In this document: one piece after another, positions 18,264-27,009 of the stretch
Position numbering within the stretch: position 1 is the stretch's first letter
Layout of the letters: each line of letters starts with the position of its first letter
Source: Dietzia sp. ANT_WB102
Lineage (GTDB): Bacteria; Actinomycetota; Actinomycetes; Mycobacteriales; Mycobacteriaceae
Assembly: GCF_008369165.1 (NCBI RefSeq)
Contig: NZ_VOBA01000001.1
Span: 868,001 to 932,000 of the forward strand
Direction of reading: 5' to 3'
DNA length: 64,000 bases
Notes under the pieces: model-generated
Database searches by the model: none
The model's input: the letters and a program-made list of their open reading frames with translations, nothing else
Told to the model about the DNA's origin: nothing
Program-made: the position numbers and the translations under genes

Positions 18264-18267
18264 ACCG

Positions 18268-18690
18268 TCAGTCGTTCCGGCTCTGTTCCGCGGCGCGGTC
18301 GTTCGCCCTGCGCAACGCGTCGACGAGTTCGTCCTTCGTCATGTCGGAGCGACCCGGGATGTCCAGTTTCTGGGCGTGTTCGTACAGGTGCTCCTTGTTC
18401 GCGTTGGCGTCGACTCCCCGTCGACTCCCTGGGCGGCCGCGGACCATCGCTCCCGGACCTGGAGTCTGAGGGTCCGGAGGACTCCTTCGGCTCCCAGTGG
18501 TCACCGACCTTCTCGTGGGTATGTTTGACCGCGCCCTATGTGGTGCGGGCGGCCCGGGACTCGTCGTACTGCTCTTCGCGGAGCGATTTGCCTTCACAAA
18601 GGTGTCCTTGGCTTTCTGATCGCCACGCTGCATCGGGGAGGGAAGCTCGCCGTCCTTGGCGTTTCCGTCCTTACCGTTTTTCCCCCTTTT
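18268..18690 (-). pseudogene. Decayed ChaB-like / Rho-N-terminal-like gene
   Basis: An open frame of 121 codons exists (18633-18268), but only its two ends look like protein. The start reads PSPMQRGDQKAKDTFVKANR (ChaB-like) and the end reads EHLYEHAQKLDIPGRSDMTK then DELVDALRRAND (Rho termination factor N-terminal / SAP-like). The middle belongs in another frame, which reads EEQYDESRAARTT, a TAG stop (18536-18538), then GAVKHTHEKVGDHWEPKESS. A one-base loss near 18576 explains the first shift. Towards the 3-prime end an 11-nt tandem duplication (18408-18418 and 18419-18429) gives another shift, and a further one-base loss nearby is likely. No start codon is evident upstream. The gene is therefore broken; intact relatives are small general-stress-type proteins of unknown role. 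Confidence 0.72.
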
Positions 18691-18696
18691 CGTGAG

Positions 18697-18711
18697 TACC
18701 CTAGGGGGGTA
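18697..18711. promoter_or_regulatory. CsoR operator and leaderless csoR promoter
   Basis: TACCCTAGGGGGGTA is a G-tract inverted repeat of the type bound by CsoR-family copper repressors. A -10-like TATCGT (18710-18715) overlaps its end, and the csoR ATG at 18723 follows after 7 nt, leaving no room for a ribosome binding site. Apo-CsoR binding here would repress csoR-copZ-copA, with Cu(I) releasing it (family knowledge). Confidence 0.7.
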
Positions 18712-18722
18712 TCGTATGCGTC

Positions 18723-19010
18723 ATGGCCGAGCACGGATACACCCCGCACAAGGAAGACCATCTCAAACGACTGCGCCGAATCGAAGGCCAGGCGCGGGGC
18801 CTGCAGCGGATGGTCGAGGAGGACAAGTACTGCATCGATATCCTCACCCAAATCTCCGCCATGACCCGCGCCCTGCAATCCGTCTCATTGATCCTCCTCG
18901 AGGAGCACCTCGGCCACTGCGTCGCCGGCGCGATCGAGCACGGCGGACCCGAGGCTGAGGCCAAGCTCGCCGAGGCCAACGCCGCCATCGCCCGCCTGGT
19001 CAAGTCCTGA
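18723..19010 (+). CDS. csoR: Copper-sensing repressor CsoR
   Basis: 95 aa all-helical repressor of the CsoR/RcnR family. The Cu(I) triad Cys37 (DKYCIDIL), His62 and Cys66 (LEEHLGHC) is intact, which separates it from persulfide sensors (no His) and nickel or formaldehyde sensors. Helix 1 holds HLKRLRRIEGQARG, the DNA-contact segment. First gene of csoR-copZ-copA. Confidence 0.95.
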   Translation: MAEHGYTPHKEDHLKRLRRIEGQARGLQRMVEEDKYCIDILTQISAMTRALQSVSLILLEEHLGHCVAGAIEHGGPEAEAKLAEANAAIARLVKS

Positions 19011-19077
19011 CCGGTTGCGACCGCGAACACCGCACACCACAGAGAGCACGATCCGTCAAGATCCAGAGGAGAGCACC

Positions 19078-19293
19078 ATGTCCGCTACTGCCACCTACAC
19101 CGTCTCCGGCATGACCTGCGGCCACTGCGTCGCCTCCGTGAAGGAGGAGGTCTCGGAGATCTCGGGAGTCACCGAAGTCGAGGTCGACCTGGAGTCGGGT
19201 CGCCTCGTCGTCGTCTCCTCCGACCCGGTCGATCCCGCGACGGTCCGCGCCGCTGTGGACGAGGCCGGGTACACCGTCACATCCGAAGCGTGA
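19078..19293 (+). CDS. copZ: Copper chaperone CopZ (HMA domain)
   Basis: 71 aa, one heavy-metal-associated domain with Cu(I)-binding GMTCGHC near residue 11. It would carry cytosolic Cu(I) to CopA. Start at 19078 with AGAGGAGA upstream. Its stop overlaps the GTG start of copA by four nt, so the two are translationally coupled. Confidence 0.93.
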   Translation: MSATATYTVSGMTCGHCVASVKEEVSEISGVTEVEVDLESGRLVVVSSDPVDPATVRAAVDEAGYTVTSEA

Positions 19294-21683
19294 GTCCCAT
19301 GACCACCAGTGAATCCACCGCGCCCACCGCTGGCACCACCTTCGTCGAGCTGCAGATCGAGGGCATGACGTGCGCCTCGTGCGCCAACCGGATCGAGCGC
19401 AAACTCAACAAACTCGACGACGTCACCGCCGAGGTCAACTACGCCACCGAGAAGGCGCGCGTCCGGATACCCGAGGGGCTACAGCCGCAGCTCCTGCTGG
19501 ACACCGTCGAGCAGGCCGGCTACCACGCGCGGCTGCCGCGCCCCCGGAACACCGCACCCCGCACGGCCGCCGCCGACGGGGCCACGGCCGCCACGGGCAA
19601 CGCAGGCAACGCCACCGACGACACTGCCGCGCCCGACCGGGTCGACGAACTGCGCCAGCGTGTCGTCATCTCGGCAATCCTGTCGATCCCCGTCATCGCC
19701 ATGGCCATGATCCCGCCGCTGCAGTTCACCAACTGGCAGTGGCTGTCCCTGACCCTGGCCGCCCCGGTCATCGTGTGGGGCGCGTGGCCGTTCCACCGCG
19801 CCGCCGCGATCAACCTGCGCCACGGTGCGTTCACCATGGACACGCTCGTCTCCCTCGGCACGTCCGCGGCGTTCCTGTGGTCCCTGTACGCCCTGTTCTT
19901 CGGCGACGCCGGCATGCCCGGCATGACCCACGGCTTCGAGTTCTCCCTCTCGCCCAGCGACGGCGCCGGGGACATCTATCTCGAGGCCGCCGCGGGCGTG
20001 ACCACGTTCATCCTGCTCGGCCGCTACTTCGAGGCACGGTCAAAGCGTTCGGCCGGCGCGGCGCTCAGGTCGCTGCTCGAGCTGGGCGCGAAGGACGTCG
20101 CCGTGCTCCTCGGCGGGGTGGAGACCCGGATCCCTGTGGAACATCTGCAGGTCGGCGACGAGTTCGTCGTCCGCCCCGGCGAGAAGATCGCGACCGACGG
20201 CGACATCGTCGACGGCTCCTCCGCGATCGACACCTCAATGGTCACCGGTGAGTCCGTGCCCGCCGAGGTCGGCCCGGGCGACGCCGTGGTCGGCGGCACC
20301 GTCAACGCCAGCGGGCGCCTGATCGTGCGCGCCACCCGCGTCGGCTCCGACACCCAGCTCGCGCAAATGGCACAGATGGTCGAGGATGCCCAGTCCGGCA
20401 AGGCCGCCGCGCAGCGTCTGGCCGACCGCATCTCCGGTGTGTTTGTTCCCGTCGTGTTGGTGTTGGCGGTGGCGACGTTCGCCTTCTGGATGGTCGCCGG
20501 CGGCGGTGCGGCCCTGGCGTTTACTGCGGCCGTGGCGGTGCTCATCATCGCCTGCCCGTGCGCGCTGGGGCTGGCCACGCCGATGGCCCTGATGGTCGGC
20601 ACCGGCCGCGGTGCGCAGCTGGGCATCCTCATCAAGGGGCCGGAGGTCTTGGAGTCCACCCGCAAGGTCGACACCATCGTGCTGGATAAGACCGGCACCG
20701 TCACCACCGGCCAGCACGCGCTGGTCTCTACGACTGTCGCGACTGGTGAGGACCGCGCCGAGGTGCTGCGCCGCGCCGGCGCCGTGGAGGACGCCTCCGA
20801 GCACCCCATCGCCCGCGCCATCGCCGCCGGTGCGCGTGAGCGGGTCGGCGACCTGCCGGCGGTGGTGGGTTTCCGCAATCATGAGGGGCTGGGCGTATCC
20901 GGTCGGATCGCCGCAGGTGATGGCCTTGAGGGCGCCAGCGCCGCCGGTGGTGTCACGGGTGATGACGACGACGAAAACCTGGTCGTGGTGGGGCGCCCCG
21001 CACTCCTCGCTGAGCGGGAGATGCCTCTGACGGAGGAGCTACAGCAGGCCATGGACGACGCCTCGGACAGCGGTCAGACGGCGGTCGCGGTGGGCTGGGG
21101 CGGTAGGGCCCGCGGAGTTGTGGTGGTGGCCGATCAGATCAAGGAGACCTCCGCTGAGGCAATCCGACGCTTCCGGGAATTGGGACTGACTCCGATCCTG
21201 CTGACCGGCGACAACGCCAAGGTCGCCGCGTCCGTTGCGGCGCAGGTCGGCATCGATCCCGGCCCAGAGACGGTAATTGCCGAGGTCATGCCCGCCGACA
21301 AGGTCGAGTTGGTCCGCCGCCTGCAGGCCGAGGGGCGAGTGGTGGCGATGGTGGGCGACGGCGTCAACGACGCGGCCGCCCTGGCCACGGCCGACCTTGG
21401 CTTGGCGATCGGCACGGGCACCGACGCCGCGATCGAGGCCTCCGACCTCACCCTGGTCCGCGGTGATCTGCGGTCGGCGGCCGACGCGATCCGGCTTTCG
21501 CGCAGCACGCTGGGCACGATCCGGGGCAACCTGTTCTGGGCGTTCGCCTACAACGTGGCGGCACTCCCGCTGGCCGCGGCGGGGCTGCTCAACCCGATGA
21601 TCGCGGGCGCGGCGATGGCGTTCTCCTCGGCCTTCGTGGTCGCGAACAGTCTGCGGCTGCGTCGGTTCCGGGCGGTGGTCTGA
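19290..21683 (+). CDS. copA: Cu(I)-exporting P1B-type ATPase
   Basis: 797 aa copper efflux pump of the cytoplasmic membrane. In order: HMA domain with GMTCASC near residue 27, transmembrane helices, actuator motif TGESVP near 317, metal-path motif CPC (IACPCALGLATP) near 421, phosphorylation site DKTGT near 466, SEHP (His-Pro) near 502, hinge GDGVND near 688, and two last helices. All catalytic motifs are intact. The GTG at 19290 overlaps copZ; ATG at 19299 (MTTSEST) is an alternative. Followed by a TspO-like gene whose ATG overlaps its stop (TGATG). Confidence 0.95.
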   Translation: MSPMTTSESTAPTAGTTFVELQIEGMTCASCANRIERKLNKLDDVTAEVNYATEKARVRIPEGLQPQLLLDTVEQAGYHARLPRPRNTAPRTAAADGATAATGNAGNATDDTAAPDRVDELRQRVVISAILSIPVIAMAMIPPLQFTNWQWLSLTLAAPVIVWGAWPFHRAAAINLRHGAFTMDTLVSLGTSAAFLWSLYALFFGDAGMPGMTHGFEFSLSPSDGAGDIYLEAAAGVTTFILLGRYFEARSKRSAGAALRSLLELGAKDVAVLLGGVETRIPVEHLQVGDEFVVRPGEKIATDGDIVDGSSAIDTSMVTGESVPAEVGPGDAVVGGTVNASGRLIVRATRVGSDTQLAQMAQMVEDAQSGKAAAQRLADRISGVFVPVVLVLAVATFAFWMVAGGGAALAFTAAVAVLIIACPCALGLATPMALMVGTGRGAQLGILIKGPEVLESTRKVDTIVLDKTGTVTTGQHALVSTTVATGEDRAEVLRRAGAVEDASEHPIARAIAAGARERVGDLPAVVGFRNHEGLGVSGRIAAGDGLEGASAAGGVTGDDDDENLVVVGRPALLAEREMPLTEELQQAMDDASDSGQTAVAVGWGGRARGVVVVADQIKETSAEAIRRFRELGLTPILLTGDNAKVAASVAAQVGIDPGPETVIAEVMPADKVELVRRLQAEGRVVAMVGDGVNDAAALATADLGLAIGTGTDAAIEASDLTLVRGDLRSAADAIRLSRSTLGTIRGNLFWAFAYNVAALPLAAAGLLNPMIAGAAMAFSSAFVVANSLRLRRFRAVV

Positions 21684-22522
21684 TGAGACACCACAGACAG
21701 TCCGCATCCGATACCTCGCCGACGGGGTGGGCGCTGCCAGTCGTCACCGTGCTGGGCGTGACCGTCGCGATCGTGGCCGCGTTCATCGGCAGCGGGGCGC
21801 TCGGCGGTACACCGATCAACGAGGCTGCCGGGGGAGCGCTGTCCGCCGACGCCACGCCGGTGGCGCCCGCCGGGTCGGCGTTCGGAATCTGGAGCGTGAT
21901 CTATCTGGGGCTGGCCGCCTACGCGGTGTGGCAGCTCGCGCCGGTCGCCCGTCGGTCGGCACGGCAGGCGGCGCTGCGGCCGTGGGCGCTCGCGTCAGCG
22001 CTGCTCAACGGGGCGTGGATCTGGACGGTGCAGCTGGACCTGTTGCTCGTCTCCGTGCTGGTGATCGTGCTGCTGCTCGCGGTGCTGATCCGCATCATGT
22101 TCATCCTCGGCGCGCCCCGAAGCGGAGGGTGGCTCGAGGTCGTCGTGACTGACGTGACGTTCGGTCTTTACCTGGGCTGGGTGTCGGTGGCGTTTCTGGC
22201 CAACGCGTACGCGTGGCTCGCGGATGCGGGCGTCGATGTGGTGACCGAGGTGCCGTTCGGGATCGTCGGCATCATCGTGGCCGCGGCCGTGGGCGTGGCG
22301 TCTGCGTTCATCAGCGGTGGTCGGATCCCGCCGGCATTGGCCACGGCCTGGTGTCTGGCGTGGGTGGCGTACGGCCGGACCGAGGGCGCGCACGAGTCGA
22401 GGTCGCTGGTGCTCGCGGCGGCGATCGCGTCCGTCGTCGTGGTCGTCACCGCCGTGGGGTTCCGGCTGGCCCTGCGGTCGAGTCGGTCCGGTCGGTCGGC
22501 CCACGCCGGCCGGCCATCCTGA
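21683..22522 (+). CDS. TspO/MBR-like (tryptophan-rich sensory) membrane protein
   Basis: 279 aa with about eight hydrophobic segments. SAFGIWSVIYLGLAAYAVWQ, ALLNGAWIWTVQ and DVTFGLYLGWVSVAFLANAY resemble TspO/MBR-related actinobacterial proteins, which are longer than classic five-helix TspO. Classic TspO binds porphyrins; a link to copper stress through haem is speculation. The ATG overlaps the copA stop codon, so it belongs to the copper operon by translational coupling. Confidence 0.75.
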   Translation: MRHHRQSASDTSPTGWALPVVTVLGVTVAIVAAFIGSGALGGTPINEAAGGALSADATPVAPAGSAFGIWSVIYLGLAAYAVWQLAPVARRSARQAALRPWALASALLNGAWIWTVQLDLLLVSVLVIVLLLAVLIRIMFILGAPRSGGWLEVVVTDVTFGLYLGWVSVAFLANAYAWLADAGVDVVTEVPFGIVGIIVAAAVGVASAFISGGRIPPALATAWCLAWVAYGRTEGAHESRSLVLAAAIASVVVVVTAVGFRLALRSSRSGRSAHAGRPS

Positions 22523-22537
22523 GCGTGACTGCGCGGC

Positions 22538-23215
22538 TCAGCCCGCCACTGCGGCGGACCGCACCGCCCAGTAGCCGGCGCCGAGCACCGCGCCGAGCAC
22601 CATGGCCGGTCCGAACGCGATGCCGCTCTTCGCGTTGACCCGCCGAGCCGCCAGCAGCACGAGTGCGACCGCGGCGTTGATGACGAACGCGGCCAGCGTC
22701 CCGGCCAGCACGGCGGGCCAACCCAACCAACCGAGAAACGCCCCCAGCACGCCGGAGAGTTTGACATCGCCGAGGCCGAGGCCGGTCGGGTTGATCAGCG
22801 CCAACACGAAGTAGAACGCGAGCAGCGCGGCCGCCGCGGCGGCGGCTCGGCCGAACGCTCCCCAGCCGCCGGTGAGGGCGGCGGTCGTGGCCAGGCCGGC
22901 CAACACCACGGGGTAGAGGGGGCCGACGATCGCGTCGGGGAGCCTGAAGACCGCCAGGTCGATCGTGACCAACAGGCCACACCCCACCGCGAGCACGGCG
23001 AACGTCGCGAGCTCAGCCCAGGTGGCCGCGAGCACCGCGGCCCCGGCGCCCCCGGCAGCGGCGAACGTGACGTGCACTCCGCTGCGCAACCACCGGGACT
23101 CGGACTCGGCGATCGTGCGCATCCACGGCCCGAGAGCGGCGGCGGCGCCACCGCAGACGAGCGCAGTGACCAGCGCGGTGACGAGAGCGGGCATGGGGGA
23201 GAACGCCTCCATCAT
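22538..23215 (-). CDS. Prepilin peptidase (A24 family)
   Basis: 225 aa, six to seven membrane helices. The two catalytic Asp motifs of aspartic prepilin peptidases are visible: VTIDLAVFRLPD and LGLGDVKLSG (GxGDxK type). It lacks the N-terminal methylase domain of full-length PilD, as actinobacterial Flp/Tad peptidases do. No pilin or tad gene is in the window. Start: ATG ATG at 23215 chosen for ATG; a TTG at 23254 (MQPLVTAP) is possible; neither has a good ribosome binding site. Confidence 0.82.
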   Translation of the reverse strand: MMEAFSPMPALVTALVTALVCGGAAAALGPWMRTIAESESRWLRSGVHVTFAAAGGAGAAVLAATWAELATFAVLAVGCGLLVTIDLAVFRLPDAIVGPLYPVVLAGLATTAALTGGWGAFGRAAAAAAALLAFYFVLALINPTGLGLGDVKLSGVLGAFLGWLGWPAVLAGTLAAFVINAAVALVLLAARRVNAKSGIAFGPAMVLGAVLGAGYWAVRSAAVAG

Positions 23216-23308
23216 GTCGATCGCGGGCGAAGGCGCGGTCACCAGCGGTTGCAATGCGAGACCACCTCGGTACCGTATCCGCCACGACCCCGTCCAAGGA
23301 GGTTTCCC

Positions 23309-24013
23309 GTGACCGCACGCACCGTGACCGTTGCCCGCCGCGCCCGCAGGGGCGCGACCTTTGCCGCGCTCAGCGCCGCCGCACTACTGGCCGCGTCATG
23401 CGGAACAAGCGACGACTCGTCCGCAGCGCAAGGAGATACCGGATCGCAGCCGGCCGCCACGACGACCGTGACAGCCGCTGGCGAAGAGGGCGGAGCTGGC
23501 GGCGGCGAGGTCTTCGCGACCGCCGAGCTGAAGAACCCGAATGGCGAAGCGCGGGGCACGGCGGAGTTCGCCAAGGCTGACGGCGGAACGCTCGTGACCG
23601 TCAATGCCACTGGCCTGACGCCCGGCTTCCACGGCCTGCACATCCACGGTGCTGGACTGTGCGAGCCCGACAGCGCCAACCCGACAAACCCGGAGGAGCG
23701 GGGCGCGTTCCTGTCGGCCGGCGGCCACCTTGCCGGTCCGAACGGCGAGGCCAGCCATCCCGAGCACGCCGGCGACCTGCCGACCCTCTACGTGGCCGAG
23801 GACGGAACCGCCCGGATCGTCACACTCACCGACCGCCTGGATCGCGACCTCCTGCTGGACGAGGACGGCTCGGCCCTGATGGTCCACGAGAAGTCCGACA
23901 ACCTCGCCAACATCCCCGAGCGCTACGCGCCCGCTGGTGCGGACGAGGACACGAAGAAGGCCGGCGACGGCGGTAGCCGCATCGCCTGCGGTGTGGTCAC
24001 CGAGCAGAAGTAA
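23309..24013 (+). CDS. sodC: Cu/Zn superoxide dismutase, lipoprotein
   Basis: 234 aa. Signal peptide with lipobox LAASC near residue 31, then a Ser/Asp-rich linker and the SodC domain. Metal ligands are in place: GLHIHGAGLC (His-x-His), SAGGHLAGPNGEASHPEHAG (bridging and zinc His) with DLP next, and MVHEKSDN (last Cu His). LCEPD and RIACGVV supply the usual disulfide. It would dismutate superoxide outside the membrane and needs copper, which fits its place beside the copper operon. GTG start at 23309 with AAGGAGG 7 nt upstream. Confidence 0.93.
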   Translation: MTARTVTVARRARRGATFAALSAAALLAASCGTSDDSSAAQGDTGSQPAATTTVTAAGEEGGAGGGEVFATAELKNPNGEARGTAEFAKADGGTLVTVNATGLTPGFHGLHIHGAGLCEPDSANPTNPEERGAFLSAGGHLAGPNGEASHPEHAGDLPTLYVAEDGTARIVTLTDRLDRDLLLDEDGSALMVHEKSDNLANIPERYAPAGADEDTKKAGDGGSRIACGVVTEQK

Positions 24014-24586
24014 TCACTTCTGCCGCGGCACCCGGCCCATGAGGTAGAACTCCGTGTTCGGCCGCATGTCGGTGGCGTTCGCCAGCCGATTGCTCAGTCC
24101 GAACAATCCGGTGATGGCGGCGATGTCCCACGCGTCCTCGTCGTCGAGGCCGTGCTCGTGCAATGCTGCGAAGTCGGCGTCGACCAACTCATCCGAGCGC
24201 AGATTGACCTTGGTTGCAAAGTCGCAGATGGCCCGCTCGCGGGGCGTGAGGTCGGCCTTGCGGTAGTTCACCGCCAACTGGTCGGCGATCAACGGATCCC
24301 GCTTCACGATCCGCAGGATTGCCCCGTGGGCCACCACGCAGAACAGGCAATTATTTTGCCCGGAAATGGTCACCACGATCATCTCCTTGTCCGCCTTGGA
24401 CAGGTTGCCTTCGCGCTCCATCAGCGCGTCGTGGTAGGCGAAAAACGCCCTCGACTCCGCCGGGCGGCGGCCGAACATCAGGAACACCTCGGGCACGAAC
24501 CCCGCTTTCTCCTGCTCGGCGAGGATCCGCTCGCGCAGATCGTCGGGCAGGTCGGCGAGTTCGGCGAGGGGATAGCGGTCAGACAC
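24014..24586 (-). CDS. AhpD/CMD-family peroxidase-related protein
   Basis: 190 aa. The redox motif NNCLFCVVAHGA (CxxC with a following His) is that of AhpD-like proteins of the uncharacterised-peroxidase-related group. The pattern KADKEMIVVTISGQ before it and LTPRERAICDFATKV after it also fit. Probable thiol-dependent peroxidase or its reductant partner. GTG start at 24586 with TTGGAG 7 nt upstream. Its stop abuts the sodC stop with no gap, so transcripts converge. Confidence 0.85.
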   Translation of the reverse strand: MSDRYPLAELADLPDDLRERILAEQEKAGFVPEVFLMFGRRPAESRAFFAYHDALMEREGNLSKADKEMIVVTISGQNNCLFCVVAHGAILRIVKRDPLIADQLAVNYRKADLTPRERAICDFATKVNLRSDELVDADFAALHEHGLDDEDAWDIAAITGLFGLSNRLANATDMRPNTEFYLMGRVPRQK

Positions 24587-24656
24587 AGCGGGCTCCAAGG
24601 GGTCGGCGGGCGAGGGGTGGGCCCAGCCTAAGACGCGCGCGTGCTCGCCGCGGCTG

Positions 24657-24878
24657 TTGCGGCCGACCCTCCCCCGCGCCCCCTCCGAGCGTCGACCGGT
24701 AGATGCATACCCAGGAGGGTGTTACGGGCTGCCCGATTCTGGGCGGGTCGTCACCTACTGCCAATCCGGCACCCGCAACTCGGTGGTCGGCAGCGCGTTG
24801 CGAAGCGTCGGCTACGACGTCACCGAGCTCAAGGTTAGTTATCAGGCAGGGGAGGATGCCGGCCTGGCCACCGAGTAG
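24657..24878 (+). pseudogene. Rhodanese relic (C-terminal half)
   Basis: The reading frame contains GRVVTYCQSGTRNSVVGSAL then RSVGYDVTELKVSYQAGEDAG (24741-24870). This matches the second half of a rhodanese, including the active-site loop CQSGTR with the sulfur-carrying Cys. The first half of the domain, with its own start, is missing; the codons before 24741 do not resemble a rhodanese. The normal end (SYxGW) is also altered to SYQAG. An ATACCC-AGGA-GGGTGT inverted repeat at 24707-24722 looks like a CsoR/CstR-type operator and may be a leftover of its promoter. Confidence 0.68.
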
Positions 24879-24927
24879 ATCCGGCGGCGCGCGGACGCAA
24901 CGACGCCCGCGAGTAGCGTTTCGACAC

Positions 24928-26271
24928 ATGACCACCCGCACGGAGCGCCTCGACGGACTGCCGTTCACCCGCAAACACCGCAAACTCCTGCTCGGCTCGG
25001 GCGTGGGCTGGGCGCTCGATGCCATGGACGTGGGTCTGATCTCGTTCGTCATGGCGGCCCTGGCCGTGCACTGGTCGCTCACACCCACCGAACTGTCATG
25101 GATCGGGTCCATCGGGTTCGTCGGAATGGCCATCGGCGCCGCGCTCGGCGGGCTCCTCGCCGACAAGATCGGTCGCCGGCAGGTCTTCGCCGCGACACTG
25201 CTGGTGTACGGAGTGGCGACGGGCGCGGCGGCGCTGTCGACCGGCATCGTCATGCTCATCGTTCTGCGCTTCATCGTTGGACTGGGCCTCGGCGCCGAAT
25301 TGCCGGTGGCGTCCACGCTGGTCAGCGAGTTCGCGCCCCGACGGATCCGCGGCCGGGTGGTCGTGATCCTCGAGGGATTCTGGGCCGTCGGCTGGATCAT
25401 GGCCGCCCTCATCGGCTATTTCGTGGTGCCAGCGAGCGACGCGGGGTGGCGCTGGGCACTGGCCGTCGGCGTCGTCCCGGCCGCGTACGCGCTGGTGATC
25501 CGCTTCGGGCTGCCCGAATCCGTGCGCTACCTCGAGTCGAAGGGCCGCATCGACGAGGCGGAGCGCATCGTCCGCGAGTACGAGGCTTCCGCGGGCGTCG
25601 AATCACCAGTTGTCACGGCTCCAGCCGCCGCATCGACCGGGGCCGTAGCCGCCGCCGAGACCATCACCTCTGCCGCACCCGCCGAGTCCATCTGGTCCCC
25701 GCGCCTGCGCAAGCGGACCGGGGCCCTGTGGATCGTGTGGTTCGGGATCAACTTCTCCTACTACGGTGCGTTCATCTGGCTGCCCAGCCTGCTCGTGTCG
25801 CAGGGCTTCGGCCTGGTCAAGTCGTTCGGCTACACGCTCATCATCACGCTGGCCCAGCTGCCCGGGTACGCGGTCGCGGCCTGGCTCATCGAGATCTGGG
25901 GCCGCCGGATCACGCTCGCGGTGTTCCTCGTCGGCTCGGCGGGCGCAGCCGGACTGTTCGGGCTGGCAAATTCCCCGGCCACGATCATCGCCGCCGGAAT
26001 GGCGCTGTCGTTCTTCAACCTCGGCGCGTGGGGCGCCCTGTACGCGATCGGCCCGGAGCTCTACCCGACCGCGACCCGCGGGTCCGGCACCGGGGCCGCC
26101 GCGGCATTCGGGCGGATCGCCTCCATCATTGCTCCGCTGCTCGTGCCGTTCCTGCTCGATCTGGGCGACACGGTGATGGTCTTCGGGGTCTTCGCCGCGG
26201 CCTTCGTCGTCGCCGCCCTCGCAGCCTTCACCCTCCCGGAGCGCAAGGGCGTCGCGCTGGAGAACACCTGA
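24928..26271 (+). CDS. MFS transporter, NiaP (niacin permease)-like
   Basis: 447 aa, 12 helices with a central loop. Long stretches agree with the NiaP nicotinate transporter of Bacillus as I recall it: GWALDAMDVGLISFVMAAL, GLGAELPVASTLVSEFAP, ILEGFWAVGWIMAALIGYF, TLAQLPGYAVAAWLIEIWGR and SFFNLGAWGALYAIGPELYP. Nicotinate uptake is therefore likely; related SP-family members move aromatic acids. The ATG at 24928 is preceded by a -10-like TAGCGT (8 nt away) and no Shine-Dalgarno, so it is probably leaderless. The frame is open further upstream, but that stretch belongs to the rhodanese relic. Confidence 0.82.
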   Translation: MTTRTERLDGLPFTRKHRKLLLGSGVGWALDAMDVGLISFVMAALAVHWSLTPTELSWIGSIGFVGMAIGAALGGLLADKIGRRQVFAATLLVYGVATGAAALSTGIVMLIVLRFIVGLGLGAELPVASTLVSEFAPRRIRGRVVVILEGFWAVGWIMAALIGYFVVPASDAGWRWALAVGVVPAAYALVIRFGLPESVRYLESKGRIDEAERIVREYEASAGVESPVVTAPAAASTGAVAAAETITSAAPAESIWSPRLRKRTGALWIVWFGINFSYYGAFIWLPSLLVSQGFGLVKSFGYTLIITLAQLPGYAVAAWLIEIWGRRITLAVFLVGSAGAAGLFGLANSPATIIAAGMALSFFNLGAWGALYAIGPELYPTATRGSGTGAAAAFGRIASIIAPLLVPFLLDLGDTVMVFGVFAAAFVVAALAAFTLPERKGVALENT

Positions 26272-26303
26272 GGCCCCACGGTGTCACCCGGGACGTTGGG
26301 CGG

Positions 26304-26930
26304 TCAGTCGCGCGACTCGCGGCCGTCGCCCAGCTCGCGGATCCGCTCGGTCGCCGCACGTAGCCGCTCCTCTCGAGCTTTCTGGTCGGCCTTCTTGAGC
26401 GTCTCGTAGGTTTGCTCGTCGGAATCGGTGTAGCGCAGTACCAGCCGCGGGATCCCCAGTGTCAGCGCCAGCGACGGCCACACGATCCACGCGTACTGCC
26501 AGTCCACGATGAGCTGCAGCACGAGAAATGTGATGAGTGTCAGCCCGAGAACCACGCCGTCCAGTGACTCGACGAGCTTTCCGCGCTTGCGCAGGTCCTC
26601 GAGATCGGCATCGGTGCCGCGGGCGGCTGGCGTCACCGCTCCGGTGGGGGACGAGGGCGACGTCGGTGACGACGACGAGACGTCCAGCTGCGCACCGGGG
26701 TTCGTTGCCGACTGCACGATCATGCCGTCGACCGAGGTCAGTGGTGTCCCGCCGGGCAGGTCGGCGAACGCTCCGCGCAGCTGGCCGAGCGTGCGGGCCG
26801 CGGCCACGTCGCCGGAGCGGGCGTGGAATTCGGAGTCGTCGAGTCGACCGAACGCGTAATGGTCACCGAGTGCCATGAGGGCGTGTAGCCGCTCGGCGTC
26901 GGAAAGCAGTAGGTCGTCCGGCTCGGTCAT
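26304..26930 (-). CDS. DUF1707 (SHOCT-like) membrane protein
   Basis: 208 aa. The first 55 residues (LLSDAERLHALMALGDHYAF then GRLDDSEFHARSG) are a DUF1707 domain, common in actinobacteria and of unknown role. A Ser/Thr/Pro linker follows, then two transmembrane helices (about residues 120-160) and a charged C-terminal coil rich in Lys, Glu and Arg. Start at 26930. Confidence 0.82.
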   Translation of the reverse strand: MTEPDDLLLSDAERLHALMALGDHYAFGRLDDSEFHARSGDVAAARTLGQLRGAFADLPGGTPLTSVDGMIVQSATNPGAQLDVSSSSPTSPSSPTGAVTPAARGTDADLEDLRKRGKLVESLDGVVLGLTLITFLVLQLIVDWQYAWIVWPSLALTLGIPRLVLRYTDSDEQTYETLKKADQKAREERLRAATERIRELGDGRESRD

Positions 26931-27009
26931 GGGCCCAACGTTAGGGCCGCCCGGCCCCTGACGCTAGAGCAGCCGCGTCGATCCACTATCGACCGCCCGT
27001 GCTCGTGCC

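Noticed and set aside
18268-18633. An intact novel 121-aa protein
   Set aside because: Only the two ends resemble known domains; the middle fits another frame with a stop codon and an 11-nt duplication, so it is a pseudogene.
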